Assembly: GCA_028554755.1 (NCBI GenBank)
Contig: JAPTOF010000025.1
Span: forward strand, 2,170,001 to 2,234,000
Length of the DNA stretch: 64,000 bases
Origin: Cordia subcordata
Lineage: Eukaryota; Streptophyta; Magnoliopsida; Boraginales; Cordiaceae
Direction: 5' to 3'
The first letter of the stretch is position 1. Each line of letters begins with the position of its first letter. The translations under genes and the position numbers were made by a program. The notes beneath the pieces were generated by a model, which made no database searches, was not told where the DNA came from, and worked only from the letters and a program-made list of their open reading frames with translations. Below are positions 23,701-35,130 of this stretch, piece after piece.

Positions 23701-24485
23701 AAGGGAACTCTAAGTGCCACACCTCTAGACACATGGAAATCATCAATAGGTTCCTTTCCTTCCCAATGTGGGTGGGAAGTACAACTCTATCCATGGTCTC
23801 TAATAGGCTCAACTTTCTCAGCAAGACCTCTTACTACAGTGCTACAATCAGACTCTCTGGCCTTAAAAGAACCGCTAAGTGCAGGCACTTCATAGTCAAC
23901 TCATACTCTATCTTCCACTATCCTAACGCTCCTAAGAGAAGCAGCAACCTTAGCCTAGGCCTGAGAGGGGTAAGTGGTGTTAGCAGAGGAATAGGCCTAG
24001 ACTCTAAGGGTCACTTTTGACTCAGAAGGCAACTTCCTAAGGTCTCTAATGCTTAACTGCATGACAAGCTACCCTAATTGTGCCTTAAACCTAGCTATCT
24101 ACTATCTATAGCTGGCCATCTCTTGCCTATTATCAGCTAACTCCCATTGCTGACTAGCTAATGCCTACTACTAATTTTGAATAAATTGCATTGACTTTAT
24201 CTTATCATTGCTAGGAGATTGACTACTAGTGAAAGCAGGGAATGCTTGTGGTTGAGGAGCACAAGGAAGCCTCAGTCGATTGACATTGTAAAACCCTGAA
24301 GGGTTAGCAAGACGGGGTCGCTGTTGGAGTAAGGTCTGGGAATATGAATTAAACTCATGCTGACTTTGTCTTCAAGAAACGTTTGGGTTCTCCCTCCCAC
24401 CCAGATTGTACGTGTTCGAGTTTGAATTGTAGTCACAAGAATAACCTTGAGTAGCATACACCTAATCCTTCATAAATTAGGAAAA
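23701..24485 (-). pseudogene. G1 gag C-terminal part and gag-protease linker
   Basis: Heavily damaged. Minus strand similarity to G3 48480-49330 covers the region after the zinc knuckle: the SNTYN-type motif near 24395-24420, a Gln/Asn-rich stretch at 24050-24200 and the linker toward protease. Open frames 23733-24020 (+) and 24272-24457 (-) are shadows or shifted readings. Confidence 0.65.
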
Positions 24486-25591
24486 TTAAGGTACTAAAGG
24501 GCAAGCTATGGTCTCATGAGACGACTCAAAACATAATGCACACATTTCAACTATCAAAGGGGTAGATGATGAACCTATAGAAATAGTCCTATGACTGTGA
24601 AAGGAAAGAGACAAAAAAATGAATTGATCTAACTTATTTGTTAAGGCCTCTACCTTAGCAAGTAAATCTAAAGAAATTCTGACCTCACTAATGCTTCTCT
24701 TAGTACCTCCTCGACTAGACCTATCCATGAAAAAGTTTTGAAAATAATTTTTGGCCATTAACTCCATTTTCTCCAATGCCTTAGTCGGCCTCAAGGTATA
24801 AAATCCACTAGTAGAGGTGGCATTGACCATCATTCTATTTTGTTCATTTAAACCTCAGAAGTAGTACTAGAGTAAGTCATGACTATTATAACCATAGTAT
24901 AGACACTGTCTAAGAAGGTCTTTGAAACTTTACCAAGCCTCATGAAAAGATTCTAGGTCATGCTAGGAGAAAGTCATAATGGTTGTCCTAAGGTCGGCTT
25001 TCTTGGCCGTGGGATAGAATTTTTAAAAGAACTTAGATTGAAGCTCGGCCCATGAAGTGATACAACTATTAGGTAAAAAATGCAACCAAGTCATAGCCTT
25101 GTCCTTAAGAGAGAAATGAAACAATCTTAGACGTATGACCTCTTGGGAGACATTAGGGACATGGAAGGTGGAACTTATCTTACCAAAATCGGCAATATGT
25201 TCTAGGGGACTCTTATTGCTCTTCCTGTAGAAGGAAGGAAGCATGGCCAACATATTAGGCTTTATCTCAAAGTTTGACTCCCCCAAACTCGGAACTTGAA
25301 TGGCCAAATTAGGATCAAAGGCTTTGGGAAGGAAGAATTGCCTGAGAGTGGGCTCCTCATCTATGAGTGGATCCGGTCTAAGGGGATCCTGCTAAAATGA
25401 TCTTTGGCTTGGTGCCTATGGTGATCATAAGGTGGAATGGGACTCGTCAGGGGAATGGAATGGATAAGATGATGATTAGGATTAGCCATCTTCTCAAGAA
25501 GATCTCTTAAATTCAAAAAATACCTTGCAATCCTATCAGGTTTGGGATTAAGGGCAAGTAGGGGATTTCCAAGGGATCTCTTACCAAGCAT
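24486..25591 (-). pseudogene. G1 gag (capsid-like region and zinc knuckle)
   Basis: Three open pieces: 25361-25591 (MLGKRSLGNPLLALNPKPDR), 25023-25307 (AMLPSFYRKSNKSPLEHI, RLFHFSLKDKAMTWLHFLP) and 24486-24833 (MMVNATSTSGFYTLRPTKA ... CALCFESSHETIAC). The middle piece is the conserved plant retrotransposon gag domain; the last ends with a correctly spaced CX2CX4HX4C knuckle. It would form the particle and bind RNA. The Met at 25591 is conserved as the gag start in G2 (42577) and G3 (47356), which supports it. Confidence 0.88.
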
Positions 25592-25916
25592 GCATAAACT
25601 ATCTTAACTCTAGCCACTTCAACCTTGAAAACTTCAACAATAACCTAAAACTATACCAAATAAGCCACAAACCTATAGCGTCTACTAGAAAAAGTGAAAC
25701 AAGAAAGCTTAAACAAACAAGTTATGCTAAGCATGAGAAGTGAACACAAAAAGATCAAAGGACTAAACACAAAGCAAGAAAAATAATTACTAAAGCAAGC
25801 ATAATATAAACAAGAAGTAAGATAAGTAAAGACTAAACAAACAATAAAGAAAAAGCAAGAAAAACAAACTAAGCAATCATTAAAACACCAAAGCAAATAA
25901 TAAAAACCACTGTGCC
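25592..25916 (-). other. G1 leader, T-rich
   Basis: Sequence between primer site and gag start, T-rich on the minus strand. It contains an incidental 94-codon open frame encoding a very hydrophobic peptide (25651-25935). Similar T-rich leaders with similar hydrophobic frames are at 42245-42576 and 47101-47355. I treat these as compositional. Confidence 0.6.
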
Positions 25917-25934
25917 TCCCTGGCAATGAAACCA
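25917..25934 (-). other. G1 primer binding site (tRNA-Asp type, decayed)
   Basis: Minus strand TGGTTTCATTGCCAGGGA aligns with TGGCGCCGTTGCCGGGGA, the Athila-type site complementary to the tRNA-Asp 3' end, with five changes of which four are transitions. It lies six bases inside the 5' LTR end. Confidence 0.8.
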
Positions 25935-25940
25935 AGAACT

Positions 25941-27796
25941 TGTTGTGTCTTTAGTGGTGCAAGCTCTAAAGGCCTGGAAGTGCATGGATCGATGCAGTGT
26001 AGTATGTGCAAGAAAGAGTGTCGAACCACAAGGAGGCTATTTTATGGAATGGATTCTATGTGTCCTCTTGAGAGTGCCTAAAAGAGAGCCTAAGCTAACC
26101 ATTTTTGGGGATTTGGATTAACGGGAGATCGAAGAAAAGAAAATGAAACTACGCGAAGGAAATGAAAAGTGGAGAAACAAATTATTTAAAGGGAGACTAA
26201 CAAATAGAAGGGATTAAGGTGACTTTTACTTGCTAATGGGTGACTCTAGACTTAAATGCCACGGGAATATATGGGATGGCATAATTATTGATTGCTTTTA
26301 ACTATGCTACTAATTAGTGTCCTAATTTCTCCCTAAGACTCGATACTCATTCGTCCCTAGGCAGTACCTCCTAAAGCCACGGCATAGTCCATATGACCTA
26401 GGGCCTTAAAAGTGACAACTAGCTTCATAGTTGACCTAAAAAGAACCTACCCTAATACCTAAACTGTTGGTTGGATTTAAAGCCAAGACTTAGTGTTACT
26501 AGGGTTGATTAAACCTATCTGGAAACCTATTGGCTGGATTTAAAGTGAAAGGAGACTTGATCTACGTTAGCCTTAAATTACGCACTGCCATTCTAAGGTT
26601 CACAATAGCAGGGTGATGTCTATTAAGCACAATCCTGCATGTTCTAAAGCAAGGTGTTGTGAATATGTCAACCTATTCATTATCACAACATTACTGGGTT
26701 TGATTTACACTAATACAAGCAAATGGGTGCCAACATGTTAGCAAGATAGGAGTTGTATTTACCATAAAGTATGCTTGTACTCACATAGACATAAACATAT
26801 CAAACCCACTTCATATGATCCATAAATAAACACATAGACATGCATATTAGATGGATTAGAGGTATTCTATAGAAAATAAACTCCAATTTGTACACATAAT
26901 ACTCATCTAGGCATTTAATCAAACATATAGACATGTATTGAGTAAAAGCCATTAATATGCAGAACAAAGTATGTATATATATTAGCCATTAAAATCCAAT
27001 AACACAGGGTTTATAATCAACCCATTACACAAGTGTAATCAACCTTAAAATAATCTACTCAAACATAAATGTAAGTAGGATGAAAAAGAGATTATGAAGC
27101 TTCCCTTCCATCCTAGCTATCCTTGTACAAAATTTGAGTAAATCCTCACTCCAAAGTTGTTAAATCCCTTTGAACAAGCTTGAATCCAAGTGGGAAATGT
27201 GTGAGAAGATATGTGTGAGGTCGGTGATAATTAGGGTTAAGTATGTGAGAAGTGGGAGTGAAGTGTGTGTGAGTTGATCTCTCCAAAACTGATAATAGTG
27301 GGCCCTATTTATAGCCCTCAGTGTCGTTACCGATTGGCCGGTAAAGAAGAGAGTTAGCCGGCTCAAATGTGGGACATTCTGGAATTATCGGTTGACCATA
27401 CTGGTTAGTTGGTTAGCTCAGCCAGTACAGTCTTTTCTTCTTTGGATCTACTGACTAACCGATAAGGTTAGCTAGTACTTCAAGGGTGTCAACCGATATA
27501 TTCAAATTGCTTCAAAGCTCCATTTTCTTCGCTTCTAGCCTTTGTCGCACAACCCATACATCTTCTATCTTCATAATCCGTCATCATGCAAGCTCTAGTT
27601 TCACCTATAACCCACATATGCCGCAAAATTAAGCTTTTTTGTTAGCATTTAACCTTGAAACTCACTATATACACTTGTATTCTTTTATGCAAAAATATAG
27701 TATAAACATTATACTAAAGCTATCTAATAAGCTCGAAAACACCTCTACATGGATATAGAAATAGAATGCAAATGCACATACAAAACCAACACATCA
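25941..27796 (-). repeat. G1 5' LTR
   Basis: 1,856 bases. Starts on the minus strand at 27796 (TGATGTGTTGGTTTTG) and ends at 25941 (GACACAACA). Hairpin motifs lie near 26466 and 26525 (damaged), the motif cluster at about 27325-27500, TATA at 27306-27313. It preserves the copia-1 target site uninterrupted at 27565-27569. Confidence 0.92.
27306..27313 (-). promoter_or_regulatory. TATA box of G1 5' LTR
   Basis: TATTTATA on the + strand, i.e. TATAAATA in sense, with the GTCGAC-type cluster just upstream in sense (27325-27500). Confidence 0.58.
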
Positions 27797-27801
27797 CAAA
27801 G

Positions 27802-27999
27802 CAATAAGGCCATCCACTTACATCTACTAGCCTTTGAAGGTATATCACTTCACCCTCTTGATTCTATGTTTATATCATGTTATGCTTACGTGTGGAAATA
27901 TGCTTTTATTGCTTTTCTACCACCATATTAGATTTGCTTTTAATTTTTTTTAAAGCATGATAATCTATAGCTTATGGTATAGCAATTTTGGTACTAGCA
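27802..27999 (+). repeat. Copia-2 5' LTR, terminal part
   Basis: Resumes the LTR after G1 and matches 40179-40331 of the 3' LTR. It continues 42 bases further to the true LTR end (TACTAGCA at 27999), immediately before the primer site. These last bases are missing from the 3' LTR because G2 inserted there. Confidence 0.88.
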
Positions 28000-28001
28000 A
28001 C

Positions 28002-28013
28002 TGGTATCAGAGC
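28002..28013 (+). other. Copia-2 primer binding site
   Basis: TGGTATCAGAGC, the exact sequence used by most plant copia elements (complement of the initiator Met tRNA 3' end), two bases after the LTR end. It is the best preserved primer site of the window. Confidence 0.92.
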
Positions 28014-28186
28014 ATAAGCTCTATTTGCATATATTTTAAGCCAAAAACATGGTAATAAGTATATTAAGGTGAAATGGTCTTATGGGTGGCAAGACTTGTG
28101 CGATTCAATGGTGTATGTGTTATGCGCTAACTTTTGTGGTTGCAGCTTATGTGTGTTTTAGTCCTAATCGATAGTTCGAATGTATG
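28014..28186 (+). other. Copia-2 leader, first part
   Basis: Non-coding leader between primer site and the solo LTR insertion. GTATG at 28182-28186 is the left target duplication. Confidence 0.7.
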
Positions 28187-30037
28187 TGATGTCTCTCTAG
28201 AGTGTAAGCCCTAAAGACCTGTAAGCACATGGATTGGTCCTATATAATGTGTGTGAGAATGGATATCGAACCACAGGGAGGCTATTTTGCGGAATGGATT
28301 ATATGTATTTGTCCTCCAGGAAGTACCTAAAAGAAAACCTTTTTTTGGGGTTTTTGAATTTATGGAAGCTCTAACTAAAAGAAATAAAACTATGTTATGG
28401 GAATGGAAAGTAGGGAAACAAACTAATTTAGAAGGAACTTAATAATTGGAATGGGTTAAGGTGACATATGCTTGCTAATGGGTGATTCCAAACTCAAATG
28501 TTATGGGATTATAGGAAATAGCTTAGCTATAGGTCACTCGTAACTGGGTTGCTAACTAGTGTCCTAATTTATCCCTACAACTCAATGCGAGTCCATCCCT
28601 AGGCGACGTCTACCTAGAGTCACGGTGTGGTCCTTATGACCTAAGGCCTTAAGATTGACTGACTAGCTTCTTAGGTGACCTAGAATGAACCTACCCTAGT
28701 ACCTAAACCGTTGGCTAGGTTTAAGGCTAAGATCTAGCATCGCTAGGCTCGACTAAAATTATTTGGAAACCTGTTAAGTGGGTTTAAAGCCAAGGGAGAC
28801 TTGATCTAGGCTAGCTCTAAATTATGCATCGTTATTCTAGAATCACTATAGCGGGATTTGACTTATTAGCACAATCATACATGTTTCAAGCCATGGTGTT
28901 TGCGAATAAAGAAACCTATTCGACTACCAAACATTATCATGCTTGGATTGCACCATTAAAAGCACTTGGGAACCAACATGTATGCAATATTGAGGTCATA
29001 TTTACTATTGGGCATGCACACATACACATAGACATGGATATAAGCATTATCCACTTCACAAAATCCATATATAAACGTATAGACATAATTATAAAATGGA
29101 TTAGAAGTGTTTGATAACAAATAGACAACAATTTATTTACATATTATTGACATAGGCATATTATCAAACACCTAGACATGTATTGAATAATGGCATTGAA
29201 ACAAAAAAAACAAAGCATGAATTTATTAAGCCATCGAATCCAATAAAATAAGAGTATATAGCCAACCCATTACATAAACTAAATCATGCTGGCCAAGTCT
29301 ACTCGAACATAATATGAAATAGGATGAAAGGGAGAATAGAAAACTCCCTTTTCATCTTGCAAATCTTTGTAAAATTCTTGAGTAAATCCTCAATCCAAAG
29401 TTCTTAGATCCCTCCAAATATGCTTGAATCCAAGTTGAAAGTGTGAGAAAAGGTGTGTGTGAGTATAGGTCTTAAGATATGACAAATAGGCTCACAATGG
29501 CCTTAAATAACCCTTCTTCACTGCAACCATCGGTTGCTAGGTTGGGCTCCTAACCTCTGAATAAGTGAATCCGGCCACATTTGGGAGCTTTCTGACCTAG
29601 GTCAGAAGCAGGGTAGAAAGAGGGACCGGAGGCAGTGCCAGCCGACCGGCCTTGAGTTAGGGTGCAACTGGCCTTGACCTAAAGGCTCCTTTTAATTGCT
29701 TCTTTCATGCTCGATCTTACTCGGTTACTATGTTCTTTGTCGGGCGACCTCCAAATGCAATCTTCTTGACTTCTTCATATCCAAAACTCCCTAAACTTTG
29801 CTCGAACCTCAAATCATCATTAATTCAATTCCCAAGCTTTGCCTTAATCTTTACCTAACATGAGAAACAAGTGTGCATTAGTGTGGCATTTCTGTTCTAA
29901 ACTATACTATGGACATTTGTAGCCTGTTATGCACAAGTATGGTATAAATTCAACGCTAACACACTTAATAAAGCACAAGAATACCTCAAACAAGTATAGA
30001 AATGCCATGCAAACATACACAAAAACACAACACATCA
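28187..30037 (-). repeat. Solo Athila-like LTR (type A) in copia-2 leader
   Basis: 1,851 bases with TGATGTC ... ACACATCA ends on the + strand, flanked by GTATG (28182-28186) and GTATC (30038-30042), a 5-base duplication with one change. It contains decayed hairpin motifs (about 28705-28790), a motif cluster at about 29555-29670 and a TATTTAAG stretch near 29505. No internal element sequence. Confidence 0.88.
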
Positions 30038-30042
30038 GTATC

Positions 30043-31190
30043 ATTTTATTTTCTTGCACAGAAAGCTATTGTAGCTGTAATTTAAGAGAAGCATAAGAAT
30101 GGGAATGGCTTGTATTTTTGTGGCCACGTTAATGTTTCTTGCCATAGATGAAGTTTGTATGGCTTATTTTTCTATGTAATTCCTTGTAATGTATTAATTT
30201 GAAGACGAAATAGCTACGAAGCACGTTATTTCAGGCATTTTGGCAGAATCGATCGACCTAGCTGGTCAACCTGTGGAAGCCCCTAGCTCAATTGTTAGTG
30301 CATGAAAGCTCTCTGGAAGAACCAATCGACCCAGTCGGTCCACTGGTAAGAGGTCTTACTCAACCAACAAATGAAGCCAGCATTTTAGAAGTACAGAAGT
30401 ACCAGTCGACTTAGCCAGTCAACCGGTAACGGTGCCGGACTTGACCGATATAAATAGTTTGCATTTGTTTAAAGTTTTTACATTCCGATTACTTGTGGCT
30501 TTAAGACTAAGGCTTATTTTTAGGGAGCCATCGATTGGGGACCGTTTAATTTTGTTACGGATGTTTATTTTGCAATATTTATATGCGTGTTTGATTATAT
30601 GTATGATTATTGCAATTTATTACATAGCAACATGTCCACCCAACTAGGGTTTAAAATTGGCTAACCCTTGGATCTTGTTTTTCCTTGAGTTTGATAAGTC
30701 CTTTGAGATTTCTTAGGCTAATTATTAGGTAATTAGAGATCCTAAAGAAGCAATGCATGTAATTGGAACTAAGAACATCTCAAGTCTAGATACATAATGG
30801 GGAATGAGACACCAAGGAGATGGTTAATTACACTCAACTCGAATCATGGTTTTTGCCACCCCATCGGTGGAGGCCTCTAGGAGATTTGAGAGATCAAACA
30901 AGCATTGATTGGATTGTGTTAGATAGCATCTTTCTAGATAAACATTATTCAAATAGGCTACACTTAACTTAGCTATTCATACTTTAGCCATCCCATCAAT
31001 GGCGTCTGTATGATAGGGCAGAGACACTGTTACATGACTGTAGTTTGAGTGCTAAACTACAAAATGGCAAAATATGTAAAAAGTGTGATATATGTTGTTT
31101 TTTATGCTGTTACATACATATTACACATGTATCCTATTTACTGCTCAATATTTATTTTGATCTATTGTTTGATGTCTATTTTGACTTATT
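30043..31190 (+). other. Copia-2 leader, second part, with motif cluster and a TATA-like box
   Basis: About 1.15 kb, no credible gene. A GTCGAC/GGTCAACC-type cluster lies at 30250-30440 and is followed by TATAAATA at 30449-30456, the same layout as in the gypsy LTRs. Hairpin-forming motifs are at 30856-30870 (CCACCCCATCGGTGG) and 30988-31002 (CCATCCCATCAATGG). It is homologous to the copia-1 leader. The frame 30432-30647 is incidental. Confidence 0.6.
30449..30456 (+). promoter_or_regulatory. TATA-like box inside copia-2 leader
   Basis: TATAAATA directly downstream of the motif cluster, an unusual place for a copia promoter, which normally lies in the LTR. A second, internal promoter is possible but unproven. 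Confidence 0.35.
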
Positions 31191-31194
31191 TCAG

Positions 31195-31980
31195 TCCATT
31201 AGCAACAATTTTGAGGGAGCATAAGCTCACTGGTTTGAATTTTGTCGATTAGAAAAGGAATCTACACATAGACTCACCGTCAAGAAGTATAAGTATGTTA
31301 TAAGTAATCCTTGTCCTATTGTAAGGGCAGACTTTTCTAACTCTATGTGTGATGCTGAGCAGAAATGACAGAAGGCCAATAACATAGACCAAGTGCTATA
31401 TGTTGGTCTCTATGTCAGATATTCTACAGAATGAGCATCAAAACGTAGAGACTGCCAAAGAGATCATGGCTTTACTATCTCTAGTGTTTGCTGACTAGAG
31501 CAAGCTTGCGAGACAAGCTACTTTGAGAAAGCTTATGGCCACCAAGATGGCAGAGGGTGCACATGTTAGAGAGCATATGCTTAAGATGATAGAGTGCCCT
31601 AATACTACCACGATCTTAGTGGTAAACATTGATGAGCAGTCATAGGTAAACATGATCTTAAAAACTGTTTGACCGTCGTTCAATCAGTTCAAGCTCAACA
31701 TAACATGGCCTAGTTGAATATGAATCTAACAGAGTTGATGAAGAAGCTTCAGGCAGTGGAGGCTATCAAGAATCCTTCAGGTTATGCACATCTCTCTCAA
31801 GCTTCAATTTATGGGCATCACCGAAAGAAAAGAAGCACAAGATGAAGGGAAAGCAACAACATGGCTAGAAGAAGAAGAGCACCCTCAGGCTAAAATAGAG
31901 AGCAGGTGTTAGCAAGCCCAAAGTGAAATACTTCCAGTATGGTGAGAAGGGCCACTAAAAGAAGGATTATCCCAAATACC
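31195..31980 (+). pseudogene. Copia-2 gag with destroyed zinc knuckle
   Basis: Starts with ILREHKLTGLNFVD (end of the open frame 31049-31252), where the next codon, normally Trp, is a stop. Readable later segments are NEHQNVETAKEIMALLS and RKLMATKMAEGAHVREH. The knuckle at about 31921-31977 reads YFQYGEKGH, stop, KKDY: all three Cys codons of CX2CX4HX4C are Tyr (TGY to TAY) and the Trp is a stop. Particle assembly and RNA binding are abolished. Confidence 0.8.
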
Positions 31981-32606
31981 TAGCCGCTAGGCAAAAAGGC
32001 ATATCCTTCATGCTTTACGTTAAACCCAGTTTAGTGGTGGCTTCTACTGATTCTTGGATTGTAAATTCAAGAGCCACTAATCACATTTGTAATTCTTTGC
32101 ATGGGTTTCAGGTCATGCAGGAGCTGAGTAGAGAGAAATTTGCTCTCAGAGTCGACATAAGAGCGAGGGTTTAGGCTCTTATAATTGGTGGAGTTTGTTT
32201 GTCGTTCCCTTGTAATAGGGTTTAGATTTGAGCAATATTTATTATATTAGAGACAATAAAAAAATCCTGGTCTCTGTTTCTTGTTTATTGATGAATGGCT
32301 TTTTAGTATGCTTCTATATTGATGTTGATATCAGTAGAGATTAAAATTTTATATGCTCTGGTAGATTACATAGTGGTTTGTTCTATTTACACCCTATTGA
32401 TGCTGCAACACACAACACAAAAAGAGTAGTGTCCCATAAAAGGAAGGTTCCTCAAACCAATGATACTTATATTTGGCATTTGAGTTTGGGACATATCTAT
32501 CAAAAACGCATTCAGAGGTTAGTCAATAATGGGCCATTTAGCTCATTAGATCTCAAAGATCTACCTTAGTGTATTTCTTACGTTAAGGGTAAGATGCTCA
32601 AAAGTA
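31981..32606 (+). pseudogene. Copia-2 protease and integrase N-terminus
   Basis: The protease motif reads SWIVNSRATNHIC at about 32050-32100: the catalytic Asp of DSGAT is Asn and the Gly is Arg, both explained by G-to-A changes. The open frame 32378-32569 is the zinc-binding start of integrase (IWHLSLGHIYQKRIQRLV ... LKDLP). It is interrupted at 32607 by a solo copia LTR within the KGKM segment that in copia-1 leads to TKWSFFSKGE. Confidence 0.82.
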
Positions 32607-34356
32607 TGGGATCAATAATATTACATGTGGTCTATGCTATTCCATATTTTAAAAAAATTTTACTGAAAAAACATTCTAGGAAAATAAGATAACCACATAG
32701 CACACACAAAATCATTCTTAAGAACATATAGAACATAACTAGTATTAGCATAATATGCAAAACTCACCTATTGAAGCGTGTCGCATTTGATAAAGCTAGA
32801 ACCATCACGAGCTTCATTCCCACTTATGAACAAGGCCACCAAAAAAATTTTACTATAAGGGTGTTGCAATAAGCAACTCCCTAGTCTTTTTCCTTATGAT
32901 TGAAGAGACTTATCTTGAGAGAATAGCCTCTTATATGGGAAGAAGCAAAGTAATATGGTCTTGAAAAACTAGAGCGAAAAATCACACAATAAGTGTGGAC
33001 CATGTGTTGTAGTATTTTCTTGCCAAAAAGGAAGAAATCAACTACAAAGTGGATGGCATAAAAGGTACGGGGTCTTGCCTATTTAGACGGAGAACCTTGG
33101 CACCTAAGTTGCTAATCTTTCCATGTGGGAGAAATTTCTCATGTAATAATTCCTTGTGCAACTTGTCCACTTGCCTTGGTGGACTTGGGTCAAGCCTAAT
33201 ATCCAAGCCCAACACATAGTCCACAATCTATGTGAAGGCCCAAGCCCAATAGGAAATCAACCTAGCCCAATTTGGTTATCTTAGACTCTAAAGTCTAAAC
33301 CCAATTTCAAGATTTAGCCCAATTAGGCTACTACCACAATATGGAATTTGCCCTTTCAAGATTACACTCTCAAAGTCATTTCAACTAGAGAAGAGACCAA
33401 GAAGACACAATTAACCTTGGCTTGCAAAAATAATCAAAAATGTTCTTGCCCGATCTAGGTGACATAATAGTTATTTTTAACTTCGATCTATTCCACCATA
33501 AGATCAAAGTTGCACTCCAAGAATAATTGCTGTTACCCAGAAGCTTATCACAAAAAGAATGTGAACTTTGTCTTTGATCTTCCAAACAACCGATCATAAT
33601 GCCCATCTATGTATACCTACAGTTAAGACTGGTCCTTGGTCATAGAATCTCTTGATCTCGAGAATGACCCTCAAGCCATATAATCAATAAACTCATAAAG
33701 GTAGTACCACTAGATCTAAATTCAGATGATAAATTTAGACAATCCCAAAGAAGACAGATAGATTCCATATTGCATATGCATGTTCCAATTAATTAGAACT
33801 TGGCAATCAACACACAAGGCGGTTTATCCTAATAAAGTAAGATCTCACCTACAGTGAATCAAAGTACCAAACCCTAATTAGTTCATCCATATATGCTCAA
33901 GATTAAGAGTAATGATCATTTAGTAGTGGTAAATGTCTTGTTTTCTTTCTTTGACAATATGTCTCTAGAAAACATATACATAATGGTCCTATTAAATGTG
34001 TTACATACATACTATTGAGACAAATCTGGAATGTCCTCCAATGACCTAGGTAGATCACCCTTAAAGAGAAGACTTGCTCAATATAACCTTATCTCAATAG
34101 AGTGCCTAATACTACCATTCGATTATTGACTCAATTTATGATGTGACTAAATCTAAACATGGACCTACTGTGCATCAAGCCTCACTGCACAACCGAGTCA
34201 TTTGTTTAAGTTTAGGGACCTTTATACATACATCTATAAAACATACTAGAGGTAATATGTAATAAACTCATAATGCCATTTAACAAAATGATTATACATT
34301 GTTTAACATCCAAAATGTCATATACAAGTGAGCTTTAGGGAATACTAATCCTAATA
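32607..34356 (-). repeat. Solo copia LTR (type 1) in copia-2 integrase
   Basis: 1,750 bases, minus orientation, matching the copia-1 LTRs from terminus to terminus (TGGGATCAATAATATT at 32607; ACTAATCCTAATA at 34356). Flanking bases AAGTA and AGATG do not form a clean duplication, probably because of later changes. The TATA region at about 33080 is damaged. Integrase sequence resumes after it. Confidence 0.85.
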
Positions 34357-35130
34357 AGATGGTCATTCTCTTCTAGTTGACGGATGGTCGAAGAGGTATT
34401 AGAATTGGTATATACTACTACATGTGAACCTAGAAGCACACTAGCTCCTGGAGGTTATGAGTATTTTATTATATGTACAAATGATTACTCTAGGTATAGT
34501 TATGTTTATCTAATACGATAAAAGTCTGAATCCTTTGGGAAATTCAAGGAATTTAAAGCTGAGGCAGAGTAGAAATTGGATAAATAGACCAAACCTATTC
34601 GGTCTGATAGTGGTGGTGAATACCTCTCGAGTGAGTTCAAGGATTATCTCACATAGCAAGGTATTGTGGCGCAATTGACTGCAGTAGATACTTCCAGTAA
34701 AATGGTATGGCAAAGAGGAGAAACCATATCCTCTTAGAAATGGTAAGGTCAATGATGTCTCATGCCTCATTGCCTATGTCCTTTTGGGGGTATACCCTAG
34801 AGATAGAGATGTTTATTCTAAATTTGGTACCATCAAAGTCAGTGCCTAGGACACCTCAAGAATTGTGTATATGGTGTAAACCCAGCTTGAATCTTTTACA
34901 CATTTAGGGTTATCCAGCATAAGTGCTGAGTAGCCTTACTACAATGTTGGAACCTAGGTCAAAATTATGCTTACTTTGTCGAGTATCTTAAAGAAACCAG
35001 AGGTGAGATCTTATATAATCTAAGGAGCAGAAGGTGCTTATTAGCACACATGCTAGATACTTGGAGAATGATTTGGTGATCCACAAAACACTAGAATCTA
35101 AAGTTACTCTTGAGGAGATTTTTGATAAGT
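34357..35130 (+). pseudogene. Copia-2 integrase core and C-terminal part
   Basis: Resumes with the segment before the first catalytic Asp. The second Asp region reads IRSDSGGEYL (about 34598-34625). The Glu motif is GMAKRRN at about 34703: the usual GVAERRN has Glu replaced by Lys (GAG to AAG). The open frame 34707-34907 continues through HASLPMSFWGYTLE. The C-terminal GYP/GTRDG region follows in broken form. Inactive. Confidence 0.83.

Larger units (their letters stand above)
5618..27796 (-). mobile_element. G1: complete but decayed Athila-like gypsy element with nested insertions
   Basis: Minus strand order: 5' LTR 27796-25941; primer site 25934-25917; leader; gag 25591 to about 24060; protease about 23700-23132; RT, RNase H and integrase 21058-17800; non-coding 3' region; polypurine tract 16423-16406; 3' LTR 16404-16173 and 7274-5618. 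It carries copia-1 in its 3' LTR and a solo LTR in pol. Target duplication CAAAG flanks it (5613-5617, 27797-27801), and the empty site survives in the copia-2 3' LTR at 40174-40178. LTR sample 26161-26220 against 5840-5899: 8 differences in 60. No env-like frame was seen. Confidence 0.9.

Noticed and set aside
28002..28013. A tRNA gene fragment (TGGTATCAGAGC)
   Set aside because: It is the complement of a tRNA 3' end right after an LTR terminus, i.e. a primer site; no cloverleaf is present.
30432..30647. Open frame in the copia-2 leader
   Set aside because: Low complexity and not kept in the homologous copia-1 leader.
32602..34361. Target duplication for the solo copia LTR
   Set aside because: AAGTA and AGATG do not match, and shifting the LTR edges by one or two bases does not yield a clean duplication.
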